The notes under the pieces were generated by a model. The model searched no databases and had not been told where the DNA came from. It saw only the letters and a program-made list of their open reading frames with translations. Made by a program: the position numbers and the translations under genes. Positions 18,280-26,599 of a DNA stretch of 64,000 nt are shown here, one piece after another (the stretch's first letter is position 1; the number at the start of each line of letters is the position of its first letter). This DNA is from Candidatus Wallbacteria bacterium (lineage in GTDB: Bacteria; Muiribacteriota; UBA6191; JACPRK01): NCBI GenBank assembly GCA_016190005.1, contig JACPRK010000128.1, forward strand, positions 26,490 to 90,489. Reading direction: 5' to 3'.

Positions 18280-18292
18280 ATATTCAAGTCAA
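18264..18292 (-). promoter_or_regulatory. Promoter of the tetR-MFP-RND operon
   Basis: On the minus strand TTGACT (-35, 18292-18287) is 17 bp from TACTAT (-10, 18269-18264). The start of transcription would be near 18257, giving a leader of about 24 bases before the ATG at 18233. The local sequence is A/T-rich against its surroundings. Confidence 0.7.
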
Positions 18293-18417
18293 CGCCCCGT
18301 GTCCGGACGGGTGCGCGGGCCGTGGCGCTCGCTGGAAGCGTGGGTATACTCAAGCTAGCGCCTGGACATCGGACGCCCCGGGCGCGTGCGGTCACGACGA
18401 CCACAGGAGGTGGTGCG

Positions 18418-19476
18418 GTGGACTCTGGGCTCGAAGGATGCTTGCAGGACTTTCGGTCGATGGACGCCTCGGTGAGGCTCGCGGCGCTGGCCCGGATGGA
18501 GAGGCTGGATGACCCGCGGGTCACGAAGGCGCTCGAGGCGTTGGCCAACGACCCGAACCTGCACGTCGCCCAGCGCGTGCGCGAGGTGCTGACGGCCCGG
18601 TCGGGCGAAGCATTTCGACGCGGCTCGGCCGCTCCCGAGCTGGGGAAGATGGGTCAGTTCGACTACTGGCGCGAGGCCGCGCGGCTGCTGGCGCGGCATC
18701 CCGTCCCGCTCATCGGGACCGCGGTGGCCACGATGGTCGTGGTACCGATGCTCGTTGCCACGCTGCTCTTCGCCTTCCGCCAGGACGACGCCGGCTGGCT
18801 GGTCCTGGCCAGCTTCGTCATGATGGATTCCGAGAGCGAGCCGGCCGTTTCAGCGGGCGCGCGCACGCTCTATCCACTGCTCGAGCAGCCGCTGGGATTG
18901 CTCTTGATGGCGCTGACGGCCAGCCTGCAGGCGTGGGTCGTCAGCCGAATCTACCTGGGCGCGCCGGTGGGGCTCTCCTCGGCCCTGGCGTTCGGCGCCA
19001 GCCGGCTAGCGGCGCTCGCCCATACGCTCGCCGTCTACCTGCTCGTCTCGCTGGCCCCCGCAGGCATCGCCGTGGCCATCGCCATCGGCCTTTCGCCCGA
19101 TGGCAACACGCGCGTGCCCGATGCGCTCTTCGGGGCCCTGGCCGTGGGCGGCATCCTGGCCTTTGCGTTCCTTGCCTTGCGCTACAACCTCGCCACGCTC
19201 TGCTGTGCCACGGAGGGCATCCGAGGCTGGGCGGCCTGCCGCCGGGCCGGCAAGCTCTTCGGCGGCTCCTGGCGGCGCGTGCTGGTCTTCTCGCTGTCGA
19301 CTCTTCCGCTTCCCATCGCCTACTCGCTCTTGACCATCCTGGGCGACATCAACAGCGACCTGGCCCACCTGCTCTTCTTCGTGCCCTACGGCGCCCTGTG
19401 TGGCGCGGCCCAGGTGCTCCTCTACTACGATGTCGTCGCCCGGCACCCCGGCAGCCCGCCGGCAGCCGGCAGGTGA
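18418..19476 (+). CDS. HEAT-containing multi-span membrane protein
   Basis: 352 residues from a GTG at 18418, chosen because AGGAGGTGG lies 7 bases upstream; the open frame continues upstream to 18322. Residues 1-75 form a short HEAT-like domain (SMDASVRLAALARMERLDDPRVTKALEAL, DPNLHVAQRVREVL). About six hydrophobic segments follow between residues 95 and 340. No enzyme motif is seen. The plan resembles integral-membrane proteins with a soluble interaction domain; function unknown. A possible -10 (TATACT, 18355-18360) lies upstream without a good -35. The stop is 12 bp from the converging glycosyltransferase gene. Confidence 0.8.
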   Translation: MDSGLEGCLQDFRSMDASVRLAALARMERLDDPRVTKALEALANDPNLHVAQRVREVLTARSGEAFRRGSAAPELGKMGQFDYWREAARLLARHPVPLIGTAVATMVVVPMLVATLLFAFRQDDAGWLVLASFVMMDSESEPAVSAGARTLYPLLEQPLGLLLMALTASLQAWVVSRIYLGAPVGLSSALAFGASRLAALAHTLAVYLLVSLAPAGIAVAIAIGLSPDGNTRVPDALFGALAVGGILAFAFLALRYNLATLCCATEGIRGWAACRRAGKLFGGSWRRVLVFSLSTLPLPIAYSLLTILGDINSDLAHLLFFVPYGALCGAAQVLLYYDVVARHPGSPPAAGR

Positions 19477-19488
19477 GCCGGAACTCGA

Positions 19489-20928
19489 TCACGCACCCGG
19501 TGCGGTCTCTTCCGCCGGTCGCGCGCCGAAGGGCGACTCTTCGGTGGGTTCTGTGGCGGTTCTAGGAACGAACAGGACCACGAACCAGACGAGTCCTCCG
19601 AGCCACGGAAGCATCGACGTCGCCGCGGTCACGGTCAGGGTCGCGGCGTGCGACCCGGTCAGCAACCGGAGCACATGGAAGGCGTGGTAACCTCCGTCCA
19701 GGACCCATACCCACAGACCATTGGCCATCACGAACCAGCAGGCCAGTGGCGAGAAGTCCAGCATCAGTACCGCTGGCAGCGCCCATGTCGTGTACTGGGT
19801 CGCAAACGAAATCGAGACCGTGGAGAAAAGCAGGTACGCGCCGACCAATTGCCGCACACGGTCCCGGCTATTGCGCGTCCACCAGTAGAAGAGAAGCAGC
19901 GAAACGAGCGGGATCGACTTGCGGGCTCTGTCGAAGTCGAGTTTGGGGACGGCTCGGGCAATCGCTGGCGAGGCTTCCGTCGCGGCACGGAACAGTCCGC
20001 CCGGTCCCCAGTGCAGGTTGGCCGTCGGGTAGCGCATGTTCGACCTGAGCATGTTCATCCGGTCGCCGGGAACAAAAAGGAAGCTGACCGCGGTCAAGAG
20101 CACTCCCATCCAGACGGCTGCGCGCACGCGGCGGCCCCAGCCGTCGAGGCCGAGCAATGCGGGGGGCACCAGCATCAGCGGCCAGTTCTTGATGTACACG
20201 GCCAGCGCAGCCAGGCTGCCAGCGCCGAAGATCCGGTCGCGACACCCGCTCGTGGCCACCAGCAACGCTGCGAAGAGGGCTGCGGCACCCAGCGGATCGT
20301 ATTGGCCATGGACGCCCGTGATCATCAGCGAAAGCGGATTCACCGCCATCAACAGCGACCTGCGCAGGCGAAGAGTCCCGCCCTTGGCCGCTCCACCCGT
20401 CGCCCACCAAAGCATGGCGATCGTCGCGAGATCGCCCGCGATCGACGGAAACTTCATCAAGAAGTGGTAGGAGAACCCCGTTGCCTGGGACAACCACTGA
20501 GAGGCCGTGGTCAGATAGGCAACGCCGGGCAGATAGAAGTAGACCTTCTGTTCGGGGCGGTACACGTCCAGGCCCGAGAGGATGTCCAGCGCTTCGGTCT
20601 GAAAGGTCCTGACGTCCTCGGTGCCGTAGATGAGGGCCGCCAGGAGCAGCCGCAGGATGGCCGCGAGCACCACTACCAGCAGCAGCGGGCTCGGCGTGCG
20701 CTCCAGCAGCGGCACGGGCCACGGCCGTTCGGAGCGTAGCAGCGCCCAGCTCGTGCGGAAGGACGCCAGCCCCAAGCAGACCATCAGCCCAAAGCCGATG
20801 TAGGTGATCCGATGGTCGTGGGGCCAGTAGTGGTCCCGGAAGATCGTCGGTCCGTAGACGAAATCGACGGCGAACGGAAGGCCCAGCAGACCGCCCGCCA
20901 GCGCCGCGCCCGCGAATCGACGAACCAT
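19489..20928 (-). CDS. Polytopic GT-C-like membrane glycosyltransferase
   Basis: 479 residues from the ATG of MVRRFAGAALAGG. It has about ten to twelve hydrophobic spans. Between the early spans lies a lumenal-type acidic loop (YGTEDVRTFQTEALDILSGLDVYRPEQKVYFYLPGVAYL), similar to polyprenyl-phosphate-sugar mannosyl/arabinosyl transferases of the DUF2029/GT87 or PIG-M kind. VNPLSLMITGVHGQYDPLGA is a recognisable GT87-like stretch. It would use a lipid-linked sugar donor at the outer face of the inner membrane. It is divergent from, and shares its upstream region with, the deoxysugar operon, suggesting a joint role in surface glycan assembly (inference). Confidence 0.78.
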   Translation of the reverse strand: MVRRFAGAALAGGLLGLPFAVDFVYGPTIFRDHYWPHDHRITYIGFGLMVCLGLASFRTSWALLRSERPWPVPLLERTPSPLLLVVVLAAILRLLLAALIYGTEDVRTFQTEALDILSGLDVYRPEQKVYFYLPGVAYLTTASQWLSQATGFSYHFLMKFPSIAGDLATIAMLWWATGGAAKGGTLRLRRSLLMAVNPLSLMITGVHGQYDPLGAAALFAALLVATSGCRDRIFGAGSLAALAVYIKNWPLMLVPPALLGLDGWGRRVRAAVWMGVLLTAVSFLFVPGDRMNMLRSNMRYPTANLHWGPGGLFRAATEASPAIARAVPKLDFDRARKSIPLVSLLLFYWWTRNSRDRVRQLVGAYLLFSTVSISFATQYTTWALPAVLMLDFSPLACWFVMANGLWVWVLDGGYHAFHVLRLLTGSHAATLTVTAATSMLPWLGGLVWFVVLFVPRTATEPTEESPFGARPAEETAPGA

Positions 20929-20936
20929 GGCCGCGC

Positions 20937-20965
20937 ATCGTAGCACCGAGCGCCCATGCGGTCAA
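20937..20965 (-). promoter_or_regulatory. Promoter for the membrane glycosyltransferase gene
   Basis: Minus-strand TTGACC (20965-20960) and TACGAT (20942-20937) have a 17-bp spacer. Transcription would begin near 20930, only two bases before the ATG at 20928, so the mRNA would be leaderless or nearly so. Confidence 0.6.
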
Positions 20966-20980
20966 GTTCGGGAGGCGCGT

Positions 20981-21009
20981 TTGACACACCGGAAGGCCCA
21001 TGCTACAAA
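20981..21009 (+). promoter_or_regulatory. Promoter of the CDP-deoxysugar operon
   Basis: TTGACA at 20981-20986 is separated by 17 bp from TACAAA at 21004-21009. The predicted start near 21016 leaves a leader of about 48 bases to the rfbF ATG, which has GAGGGG as ribosome site. Confidence 0.72.
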
Positions 21010-21063
21010 GGGCGCGCGGCCCGGTCCCAGGGCCCTTTCTCGCATGATGAGCTCGAGGGGAAC

Positions 21064-21837
21064 ATGAAGGTTGCCATCCTGGCCGGAGGCCTGGGGACGC
21101 GACTTCGCGAGGAGACCGAGTTTCGCCCCAAGCCGATGATCGAGATCGGGGGGCGGCCCATCCTCTGGCACATCATGAAGTCGTACGCCCACCACGGGCA
21201 CACGGAGTTCGTGCTCTGCCTCGGGTTCAAGGGCGACGCCATCCGCCAGTACTTCACGACCTACGAGGTCCGCAACCGCGACATCACCGTCACGCTCGGC
21301 ACAGGCGAGGTCCAGGTCCACGACACCCACTCCGAAGTGGGCTGGAAGATCACGCTGGCGGAGACCGGCGAGAAGACCATGACCGGCGGACGGCTCAGGC
21401 GCGTCGCTCGCTATGTCGGCAGCACCACCTTTCTGGCGACCTACGGCGATGGTGTGGCCGACGTCGACATCGGGGCGCTCCTCGAGTTCCACCGGCAGAG
21501 CGGCAAGCTGGCGACTGTCACCGCCGTGCGTCCCTCCTCCCGATTCGGGGAGCTGGCGATCGACGGCAGCGTCGCCACCGGCTTCCGCGAGAAGCCGCAG
21601 GTTCACGAAGGCTGGATCAACGGCGGGTTCTTCGTGTTCGAGCCAGCCGCGCTCGATCTCATCGAGGCCGACGACGAGACGCTGGAGAACGGACTGCTGA
21701 CGAAGCTCACGGCCAGGCGAGAGCTAGCAGTCTACTGTCACAACGGCTTCTGGCAGTGCATGGACACCGCCCGAGAGATGGACCTGCTCAACGACCTCTG
21801 GCGCTCCGGCCGCGCCCCGTGGGCCGTCTGGCGCTAG
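21064..21837 (+). CDS. rfbF: Glucose-1-phosphate cytidylyltransferase
   Basis: 257 residues from MKVAILAGGLGTRL. The product makes CDP-glucose from CTP and glucose 1-phosphate, the first committed step of CDP-deoxysugar synthesis. The nucleotidyltransferase motif is LAGGLGTRLREETEFRPKPM, with GDGVADVD for metal binding and the WINGGFFVFEP stretch typical of RfbF. Length matches the family (about 257). The frame stays open to 20956, but the GAGGGG site seven bases before 21064 fixes the start. It is the first gene of a six-gene operon. Confidence 0.95.
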   Translation: MKVAILAGGLGTRLREETEFRPKPMIEIGGRPILWHIMKSYAHHGHTEFVLCLGFKGDAIRQYFTTYEVRNRDITVTLGTGEVQVHDTHSEVGWKITLAETGEKTMTGGRLRRVARYVGSTTFLATYGDGVADVDIGALLEFHRQSGKLATVTAVRPSSRFGELAIDGSVATGFREKPQVHEGWINGGFFVFEPAALDLIEADDETLENGLLTKLTARRELAVYCHNGFWQCMDTAREMDLLNDLWRSGRAPWAVWR

Positions 21838-21856
21838 GCAGGGCCATCCGAGCCAA

Positions 21857-22927
21857 ATGGTCAATCGAGACTTCTGGCAGGGCCGGCGGGTCTTCCTGAC
21901 GGGCCACACAGGCTTCAAGGGCGGGTGGCTGGCGACCTGGCTTCTAGAGATGGGCGCGCAGGTTACCGGATACGCGCTGCCGCCGGAGCCCGGCGCGGGT
22001 TTCTTCTCCTTGTGCGGCCTGGAGGCCAGGCTCCGCTCACAGTTCGGGGACATCCTCGACGCCGCAGCGCTCACCGCCGCGCTCGATCGGTCCGGGGCCG
22101 AAATCGTCTTTCACCTGGCCGCCCAGCCGCTGGTCCGCCGCTCCTACGCGCAGCCGGTCGCCACGTTCGCCACCAACGTCCTCGGCACCGTGAACCTGCT
22201 AGAGGCCGTCCGCACGGTCGCATCGGCGCAGGCCGTGGTCGTCGTCACCAGCGACAAGTGCTATGAAGACCAGGAGTGGGTCTGGGGCTACCGGGAGACC
22301 GACCCGCTCGGAGGCCGCGACCCCTACAGCGCCAGCAAGGCCTGCACGGAGCTGGTCACGGCCTCCTATCGCAGCTCCTTCTTCGCCGGCCGAGACCCGG
22401 CCGTCGGGATCGCCACGGCCCGCGCCGGAAACGTCTTCGGCGGCGGAGATTGGGCCGAGGATCGCCTGGTCCCCGACGCCGTCCGGGCCATCGCGGCCAA
22501 CGAGAGGCTGGCCGTGCGCAACCCGGGCGCCATCCGGGCTTGGCAGCACGTCCTGGACGCCGTCGGAGGCTACCTCCTGCTGGCGGAGCGGCTGCGCGAG
22601 GCGCCCGCCGGCTGGGGCCGCCCGTTCAACTTCGGCCCCCGCGAGGAGGACGCCGTTCCGGTCGCGGAGTTCTGCGACCGCTTCTTCGATTGCTGGAAGG
22701 CTTCGGGCTGGCAGGACGTCAGCCTCCCGGGCGCTCCGCGCGAGACCGTGACGTTGCGCATCGACGCGACCCGCGCCCGTCACGAGCTCCGGTGGCGCCA
22801 GCGGCTGCTGCTCCCGGACGCCATCCGTTACGCCGTCGACTGGTACCGCTGCGCGCTGGCGAGCCCGTCCGCCGAAGAGATCTTCGAGCTCTCGCGTGCT
22901 CAGATCCGGAGCTACATGGCCCTATGA
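21857..22927 (+). CDS. rfbG: CDP-glucose 4,6-dehydratase
   Basis: 356 residues, an SDR-fold enzyme that turns CDP-glucose into CDP-4-keto-6-deoxyglucose. The NAD-binding motif is near the N terminus (TGHTGFKGGWL, about residues 12-22). The active-site YxxxK is in DPYSASKACTELV and a threonine in VVVVTSDKCYEDQEW. GNVFGGGDWAEDRLVPD is diagnostic for RfbG. It follows rfbF by 19 bp, and its stop overlaps the next start as ATGA. Confidence 0.96.
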   Translation: MVNRDFWQGRRVFLTGHTGFKGGWLATWLLEMGAQVTGYALPPEPGAGFFSLCGLEARLRSQFGDILDAAALTAALDRSGAEIVFHLAAQPLVRRSYAQPVATFATNVLGTVNLLEAVRTVASAQAVVVVTSDKCYEDQEWVWGYRETDPLGGRDPYSASKACTELVTASYRSSFFAGRDPAVGIATARAGNVFGGGDWAEDRLVPDAVRAIAANERLAVRNPGAIRAWQHVLDAVGGYLLLAERLREAPAGWGRPFNFGPREEDAVPVAEFCDRFFDCWKASGWQDVSLPGAPRETVTLRIDATRARHELRWRQRLLLPDAIRYAVDWYRCALASPSAEEIFELSRAQIRSYMAL

Positions 22928-24189
22928 CCCTCGCCTTCAGACCCACCGCCTGCCGCGGCTGCGGCGCCTCGATCCCCCGTCCTTTCCTGGATCTCGGCTC
23001 CACGCCTCTGGCCAACTCGCTGCTGGCCGCATCGCATCTCAACTCGAAGGAGCCGGTCTATCCATTGGCTGTCGCCTATTGCGCCGCCTGTCATCTCGTC
23101 CAGCTCACCGACACCGTGCCGCCCGAGGCGCTGTTCAGCGAGTACGTCTACTTCTCCTCGTTCTCGACCAGCTTCGTCGAGCATGCGCGCGCGATGGCCG
23201 AGGAGCTCGCTGGCTCGCTCGCGCTCGACGCCGGTAGCCGCGTCCTCGAGGTCGCCAGCAACGACGGCTATCTGCTGCAGTTCTTCCAGAAAAAGGGCAT
23301 CCCGGTCCTCGGCGTCGAACCTGCTCGCAACATCGCGAGGGTGGCCGAGGAACGCGGCATTCCGACGCTGGTCCGCTTCTTCGGGGCCGATGCGGTAGCC
23401 GAGATCCGTGATCGGTTCGGCGCCGTGGACCTTCTGATCGGCAACAACGTACTGGCGCACGTGCCCGACATTCTCGGCTTCCTGGGCGCTGTACAGGCCG
23501 TGCTCAAACAGGGAGGAACCGCGGTCTTCGAGTTCCCGTACGTGCGCGATCTGCTGGAGAAGAGCGAGTTCGACACCATCTACCACGAGCACGTGTTCTA
23601 CTTCTCGCTGGCTGCCGTCGAGGGGCTGGCGAGGCGAACCGGTCTGCAGGTCGTGGACGTCCAGCACCAAGCCGTCCACGGCGGCTCGCTGCGCGTTCAC
23701 CTGGCCCGCCAAGGGGCGCGCGCGGCCAGCGAGCGGGTGGAATCGCAGCTGGCCGAGGAACGGCGCGAGGGGCTCTGCGAGCCGGCGCGGTACGAGGCGT
23801 TCAGCTCGGAGGTGACCCGGCTGCAGCAAAGTCTCGTGGCGTTCTTGCGCGAGCTCAGGTCCGCGGGCAAGCGCCTGGCGGCCTACGGCGCGCCCGCCAA
23901 GGGGAACACGCTGCTCAACAGCTGCGGCATCGGCACCGAGCTGCTCGAGTTCACGGTCGACAAGAGCCACCACAAGCAGGGCCTCTATCTCCCGGGCTCC
24001 CGGCTGCCGATCCTGGCGCCCGAGGAGCTGGTGCGGCGGCAGCCCGACTGCGCGCTCATCCTTCCCTGGAACATCGCCGACGAGATCGTCTCCCAGCAAC
24101 AGCAGTACATCGCGCGCGGCGGCCGGTTCGCGCTGCCGATCCCGCGCGTGGCCTTCCACCCCGCATGCGATTCGTCTCAATCAAGCTGA
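22924..24189 (+). CDS. NDP-hexose C-methyltransferase (TylC3-like)
   Basis: 421 residues. The order is an N-terminal zinc-binding domain (CRGCG at residues 10-14 and CAACH), a SAM-dependent methyltransferase domain (VLEVASNDGYLLQFF as motif I) and a C-terminal C-methyltransferase domain (AAYGAPAKGNTLLN ... DKSHHKQGLYLPG). This three-part plan is that of NDP-4-keto-hexose 3-C-methyltransferases such as TylC3, and YHEHVFYFS is a conserved catalytic region. Its substrate here is probably the CDP-4-keto-6-deoxyhexose from RfbG. Its 3' end overlaps the epimerase gene by 25 bp. Confidence 0.92.
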   Translation: MTLAFRPTACRGCGASIPRPFLDLGSTPLANSLLAASHLNSKEPVYPLAVAYCAACHLVQLTDTVPPEALFSEYVYFSSFSTSFVEHARAMAEELAGSLALDAGSRVLEVASNDGYLLQFFQKKGIPVLGVEPARNIARVAEERGIPTLVRFFGADAVAEIRDRFGAVDLLIGNNVLAHVPDILGFLGAVQAVLKQGGTAVFEFPYVRDLLEKSEFDTIYHEHVFYFSLAAVEGLARRTGLQVVDVQHQAVHGGSLRVHLARQGARAASERVESQLAEERREGLCEPARYEAFSSEVTRLQQSLVAFLRELRSAGKRLAAYGAPAKGNTLLNSCGIGTELLEFTVDKSHHKQGLYLPGSRLPILAPEELVRRQPDCALILPWNIADEIVSQQQQYIARGGRFALPIPRVAFHPACDSSQSS

Positions 24190-24695
24190 AGGGCGCCTAC
24201 GTGGTCGAGATCGAACCGCGCCAGGACGAGCGCGGCTTCTTCGCCCGGACGTTCTGCTCCGAGGAGTTCGCGCGGCTCGGGCTCGTGACGACCTACGCGC
24301 AGTGCAGCGTCTCCTACAACGAGCGGCGCGGCATCCTGCGCGGCATGCACTACCAAGCCGATCCGAAGCCCGAGACCAAGCTCATCCGCTGCACCGCGGG
24401 CGCCGTGCACGACGTGCTGGTCGACCTGAGGCGCGACTCGGAGACCTACTGTCAGTGGGTGGCCGTGCGGCTCGACGCCGCAAGCCGGCGCCTGCTCTAC
24501 GTCCCGGCCGGGCTGGCGCACGGTTTCCAGGTTCTCGAGGACGGTTCGGAGGTCTACTACGAGATCTCTACGCCCTATGAGCCGGGGCTGGCCCGGGGCG
24601 TCCGCTGGGACGATCCGGCATTTGGCATCGAGTGGCCGATCGCCGGGCCGCAGCTTTCGGCCAGGGACGCAGCCTTCGAGGACTTCCAGCGATGA
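24165..24695 (+). CDS. dTDP-4-dehydrorhamnose 3,5-epimerase family protein (RmlC-like)
   Basis: 176 residues, cupin fold. Key RmlC signatures are present: RGFFARTF, LRGMHYQ (catalytic His), KLIRCTAGAVHDVLVDLR and VPAGLAHGFQVL, with the C-terminal YYEIS tyrosines. The family epimerises C3 and/or C5 of NDP-4-keto-6-deoxy sugars. In this operon the substrate should be CDP-linked and may already be 3-C-methylated, so it may act only at C5 (inference). It overlaps the methyltransferase gene by 25 bp and the next gene by ATGA. Confidence 0.9.
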   Translation: MRFVSIKLKGAYVVEIEPRQDERGFFARTFCSEEFARLGLVTTYAQCSVSYNERRGILRGMHYQADPKPETKLIRCTAGAVHDVLVDLRRDSETYCQWVAVRLDAASRRLLYVPAGLAHGFQVLEDGSEVYYEISTPYEPGLARGVRWDDPAFGIEWPIAGPQLSARDAAFEDFQR

Positions 24696-25597
24696 AGAGA
24701 GTGCTGCTGACCGGCGCGTCTGGGTTCATCGGGAGGCATGCCGTGGCGCCTCTACTGGAGCGCGGCTTCGAGGTGCACGCGCTCTTGCACGCCCGCTCGG
24801 CCGCCAAGGACGAATCCGGCGTCACGTGGCACGCTGCCGACCTCCTGGCACCCGGCGCCGCGGGCGCGCTGCTGAGCGAGGTGCGCCCGACGCACCTGCT
24901 GCACTTCGCCTGGCACGTCGATCCGGCTACGTATCGCTCCTCGCCAGAAAACATCCGTTGGGTCCAGGCCAGCTTGGGGCTGCTCTGGGCCTTCACGCGA
25001 GCTGGCGGCGGCCGGGCCGTGTTCGCCGGGACCTGCGCCGAATACGACTGGCGCCACGGCTACTGCTCGGAGCGCCTCACGCCCTGCGAGCCCGCCACGC
25101 TTTACGGCGTCAGCAAGAACGCGCTCCAGGAAATCGTGGCTGCCGCGGCCGGGCAGGGGCTGCTCAGCGCGGCGTGGGGCCGCATCTTCCTGCTCCACGG
25201 GCCCGGAGAGCCGCCAGGCCGGTTCGTACCCAGCGTCATCCGCGGCCTGCTCGGCTCAGGGCCCGTGCCGATGTCCCGCGGGAACCAGCTCCGCGACTTC
25301 CTGCACGTGGCCGACGTGGCGGACGCGTTCGTGGCCCTCCTGGACAGCCCGGTCGAGGGTCCGGTGAACATCGGCTCGGGACGCGCAGCGACGCTGGGTG
25401 AGGTTGCCGGCGTGCTGGCGCGGATGCTCGGCGGCACTGAGCGGCTCGAGCCTGGGGCCGTGGAACCGCCGCCGGGGGACCCGCCCGTCTTGCTGCCCGA
25501 CGTGACGCGGCTGGCGCGCGAGGTCGGCTGGCAGCCCGCGATGACGCTCGAAGCCGGTCTGGAGGCGACCGCCAACTGGTGGCGGAGTCGCGCCTAG
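24692..25597 (+). CDS. NAD(P)-dependent sugar epimerase/reductase
   Basis: 301 residues from MKRVLLTGASGFIGRHAV. Extended SDR family: TGASGFIG glycine motif at the N terminus, active-site YGVSKNA (YxxxK), RDFLHVADVADAF and a C-terminal VGWQPAMTLEAGL. In this context it most likely reduces the 4-keto group of the CDP-6-deoxy sugar, finishing the activated sugar. A C4-epimerase role cannot be excluded. It is coupled to the upstream epimerase by ATGA. Confidence 0.9.
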   Translation: MKRVLLTGASGFIGRHAVAPLLERGFEVHALLHARSAAKDESGVTWHAADLLAPGAAGALLSEVRPTHLLHFAWHVDPATYRSSPENIRWVQASLGLLWAFTRAGGGRAVFAGTCAEYDWRHGYCSERLTPCEPATLYGVSKNALQEIVAAAAGQGLLSAAWGRIFLLHGPGEPPGRFVPSVIRGLLGSGPVPMSRGNQLRDFLHVADVADAFVALLDSPVEGPVNIGSGRAATLGEVAGVLARMLGGTERLEPGAVEPPPGDPPVLLPDVTRLAREVGWQPAMTLEAGLEATANWWRSRA

Positions 25598-25615
25598 ACG
25601 GCGCCTGGAGGTCCA

Positions 25616-26599
25616 GTGTCGAATCCCGATCGTCCTCTCGTCAGCATTCTGGTCGTCAGCTGGAACGGCCTCGACTTGCTCGAGCGCTACTTCGGCCACG
25701 TCGTGGAGCGCACTCTGGCCGACGACCCGCGCCACGAGATCATCCTGGTCGACAACGGCAGCGTCGACGAGACGATGGCCTTCGTGACGAGCCGGTTTCC
25801 TGGCGTCAAGACGCTGCGGCTGGAGCAAAACCAGGGCTTCGGCGGCGGGGCCAACGCCGGCGCTCGCCTGGCAACCCACCCGATCCTGGCGATCCTCAAC
25901 AACGATGCCGAGCCGACACCGGGCTTCCTGCAACCGCTGCCTGGGCTCTTCGCCGATCCGGCGCTCTTCGCCGTCATGGCGCGCAGCCTCGTGACCACGC
26001 GGGATATGCAAGAAGAGGCCGCGCAGCGGCTCCGCTTCCGCAGGGGCCGGCTGGTGCCCGTGACCGATCCGGCCTTCGCTGCGAAGGCGACGAGCACGTT
26101 GCCGATCCTCTACGCCAGCGGCGGGATGATGGCCTTCCACCGCGAGCACTTCATGGAGCTGGGTGGATTCGACGACCTCTTCCGCCCAGCTTACTGGGAG
26201 GACGTGGACCTCTCGATGCGCGCCTGGCGCCGAGGCTGGAAGGTTCTCTACGAACCCTCGAGCGTGATGCACCACCAGCACCGGGCGACCAACTTCCGCC
26301 CCGAGCTCCGCGCGGAGTACCTGGTCATCGCCAACCGCAACTGGCACCTGTTCGCCTGGAAGCACCTGGACGGCGCCCGGCTCTGGAGCCGCTACGCGGC
26401 CTGGGAAGCCGCCTACATCCTGCACGGCCTGCTCACCGGCGATCCCTTGCGCCTGAAGGCCCTCTTCCGCGCGCTGCCGCTCTTGCCCCGAGCCCTCCGC
26501 GGCCGAGCCGCCGAACGCGCCGAGGGCGCCACCCGCGGTTCCGAAATCCTCGCCCGCTTCGGCGCCCTGGAGTGGCTGGGGGACAGGAGTGAGGCGTGA
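25616..26599 (+). CDS. Family 2 glycosyltransferase (rhamnosyltransferase-like)
   Basis: 327 residues from a GTG with GGAGGT upstream. A GT-A fold is indicated by VSILVVSWNGLDLLERYF, the nucleotide-binding IILVDNGSVDETM, ILNNDAEPT (DxD-like) and the acceptor-side WEDVDLSMRAWRRGWKVLYEP. This resembles rhamnosyl transferases of the WbbL group. It is the last gene of the deoxysugar operon and probably attaches the sugar made by it to a surface glycan. There is a single hydrophobic stretch near the C terminus. The last two codons and the stop lie in the first units of a 7-bp repeat array. Confidence 0.92.
   Translation: MSNPDRPLVSILVVSWNGLDLLERYFGHVVERTLADDPRHEIILVDNGSVDETMAFVTSRFPGVKTLRLEQNQGFGGGANAGARLATHPILAILNNDAEPTPGFLQPLPGLFADPALFAVMARSLVTTRDMQEEAAQRLRFRRGRLVPVTDPAFAAKATSTLPILYASGGMMAFHREHFMELGGFDDLFRPAYWEDVDLSMRAWRRGWKVLYEPSSVMHHQHRATNFRPELRAEYLVIANRNWHLFAWKHLDGARLWSRYAAWEAAYILHGLLTGDPLRLKALFRALPLLPRALRGRAAERAEGATRGSEILARFGALEWLGDRSEA

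Noticed and set aside
22276..22923. Upstream extension of the C-methyltransferase frame inside rfbG
   Set aside because: The family N terminus (zinc motif) begins at the ATG at 22924, which overlaps the rfbG stop; the extension is Arg/Pro-rich shadow sequence.
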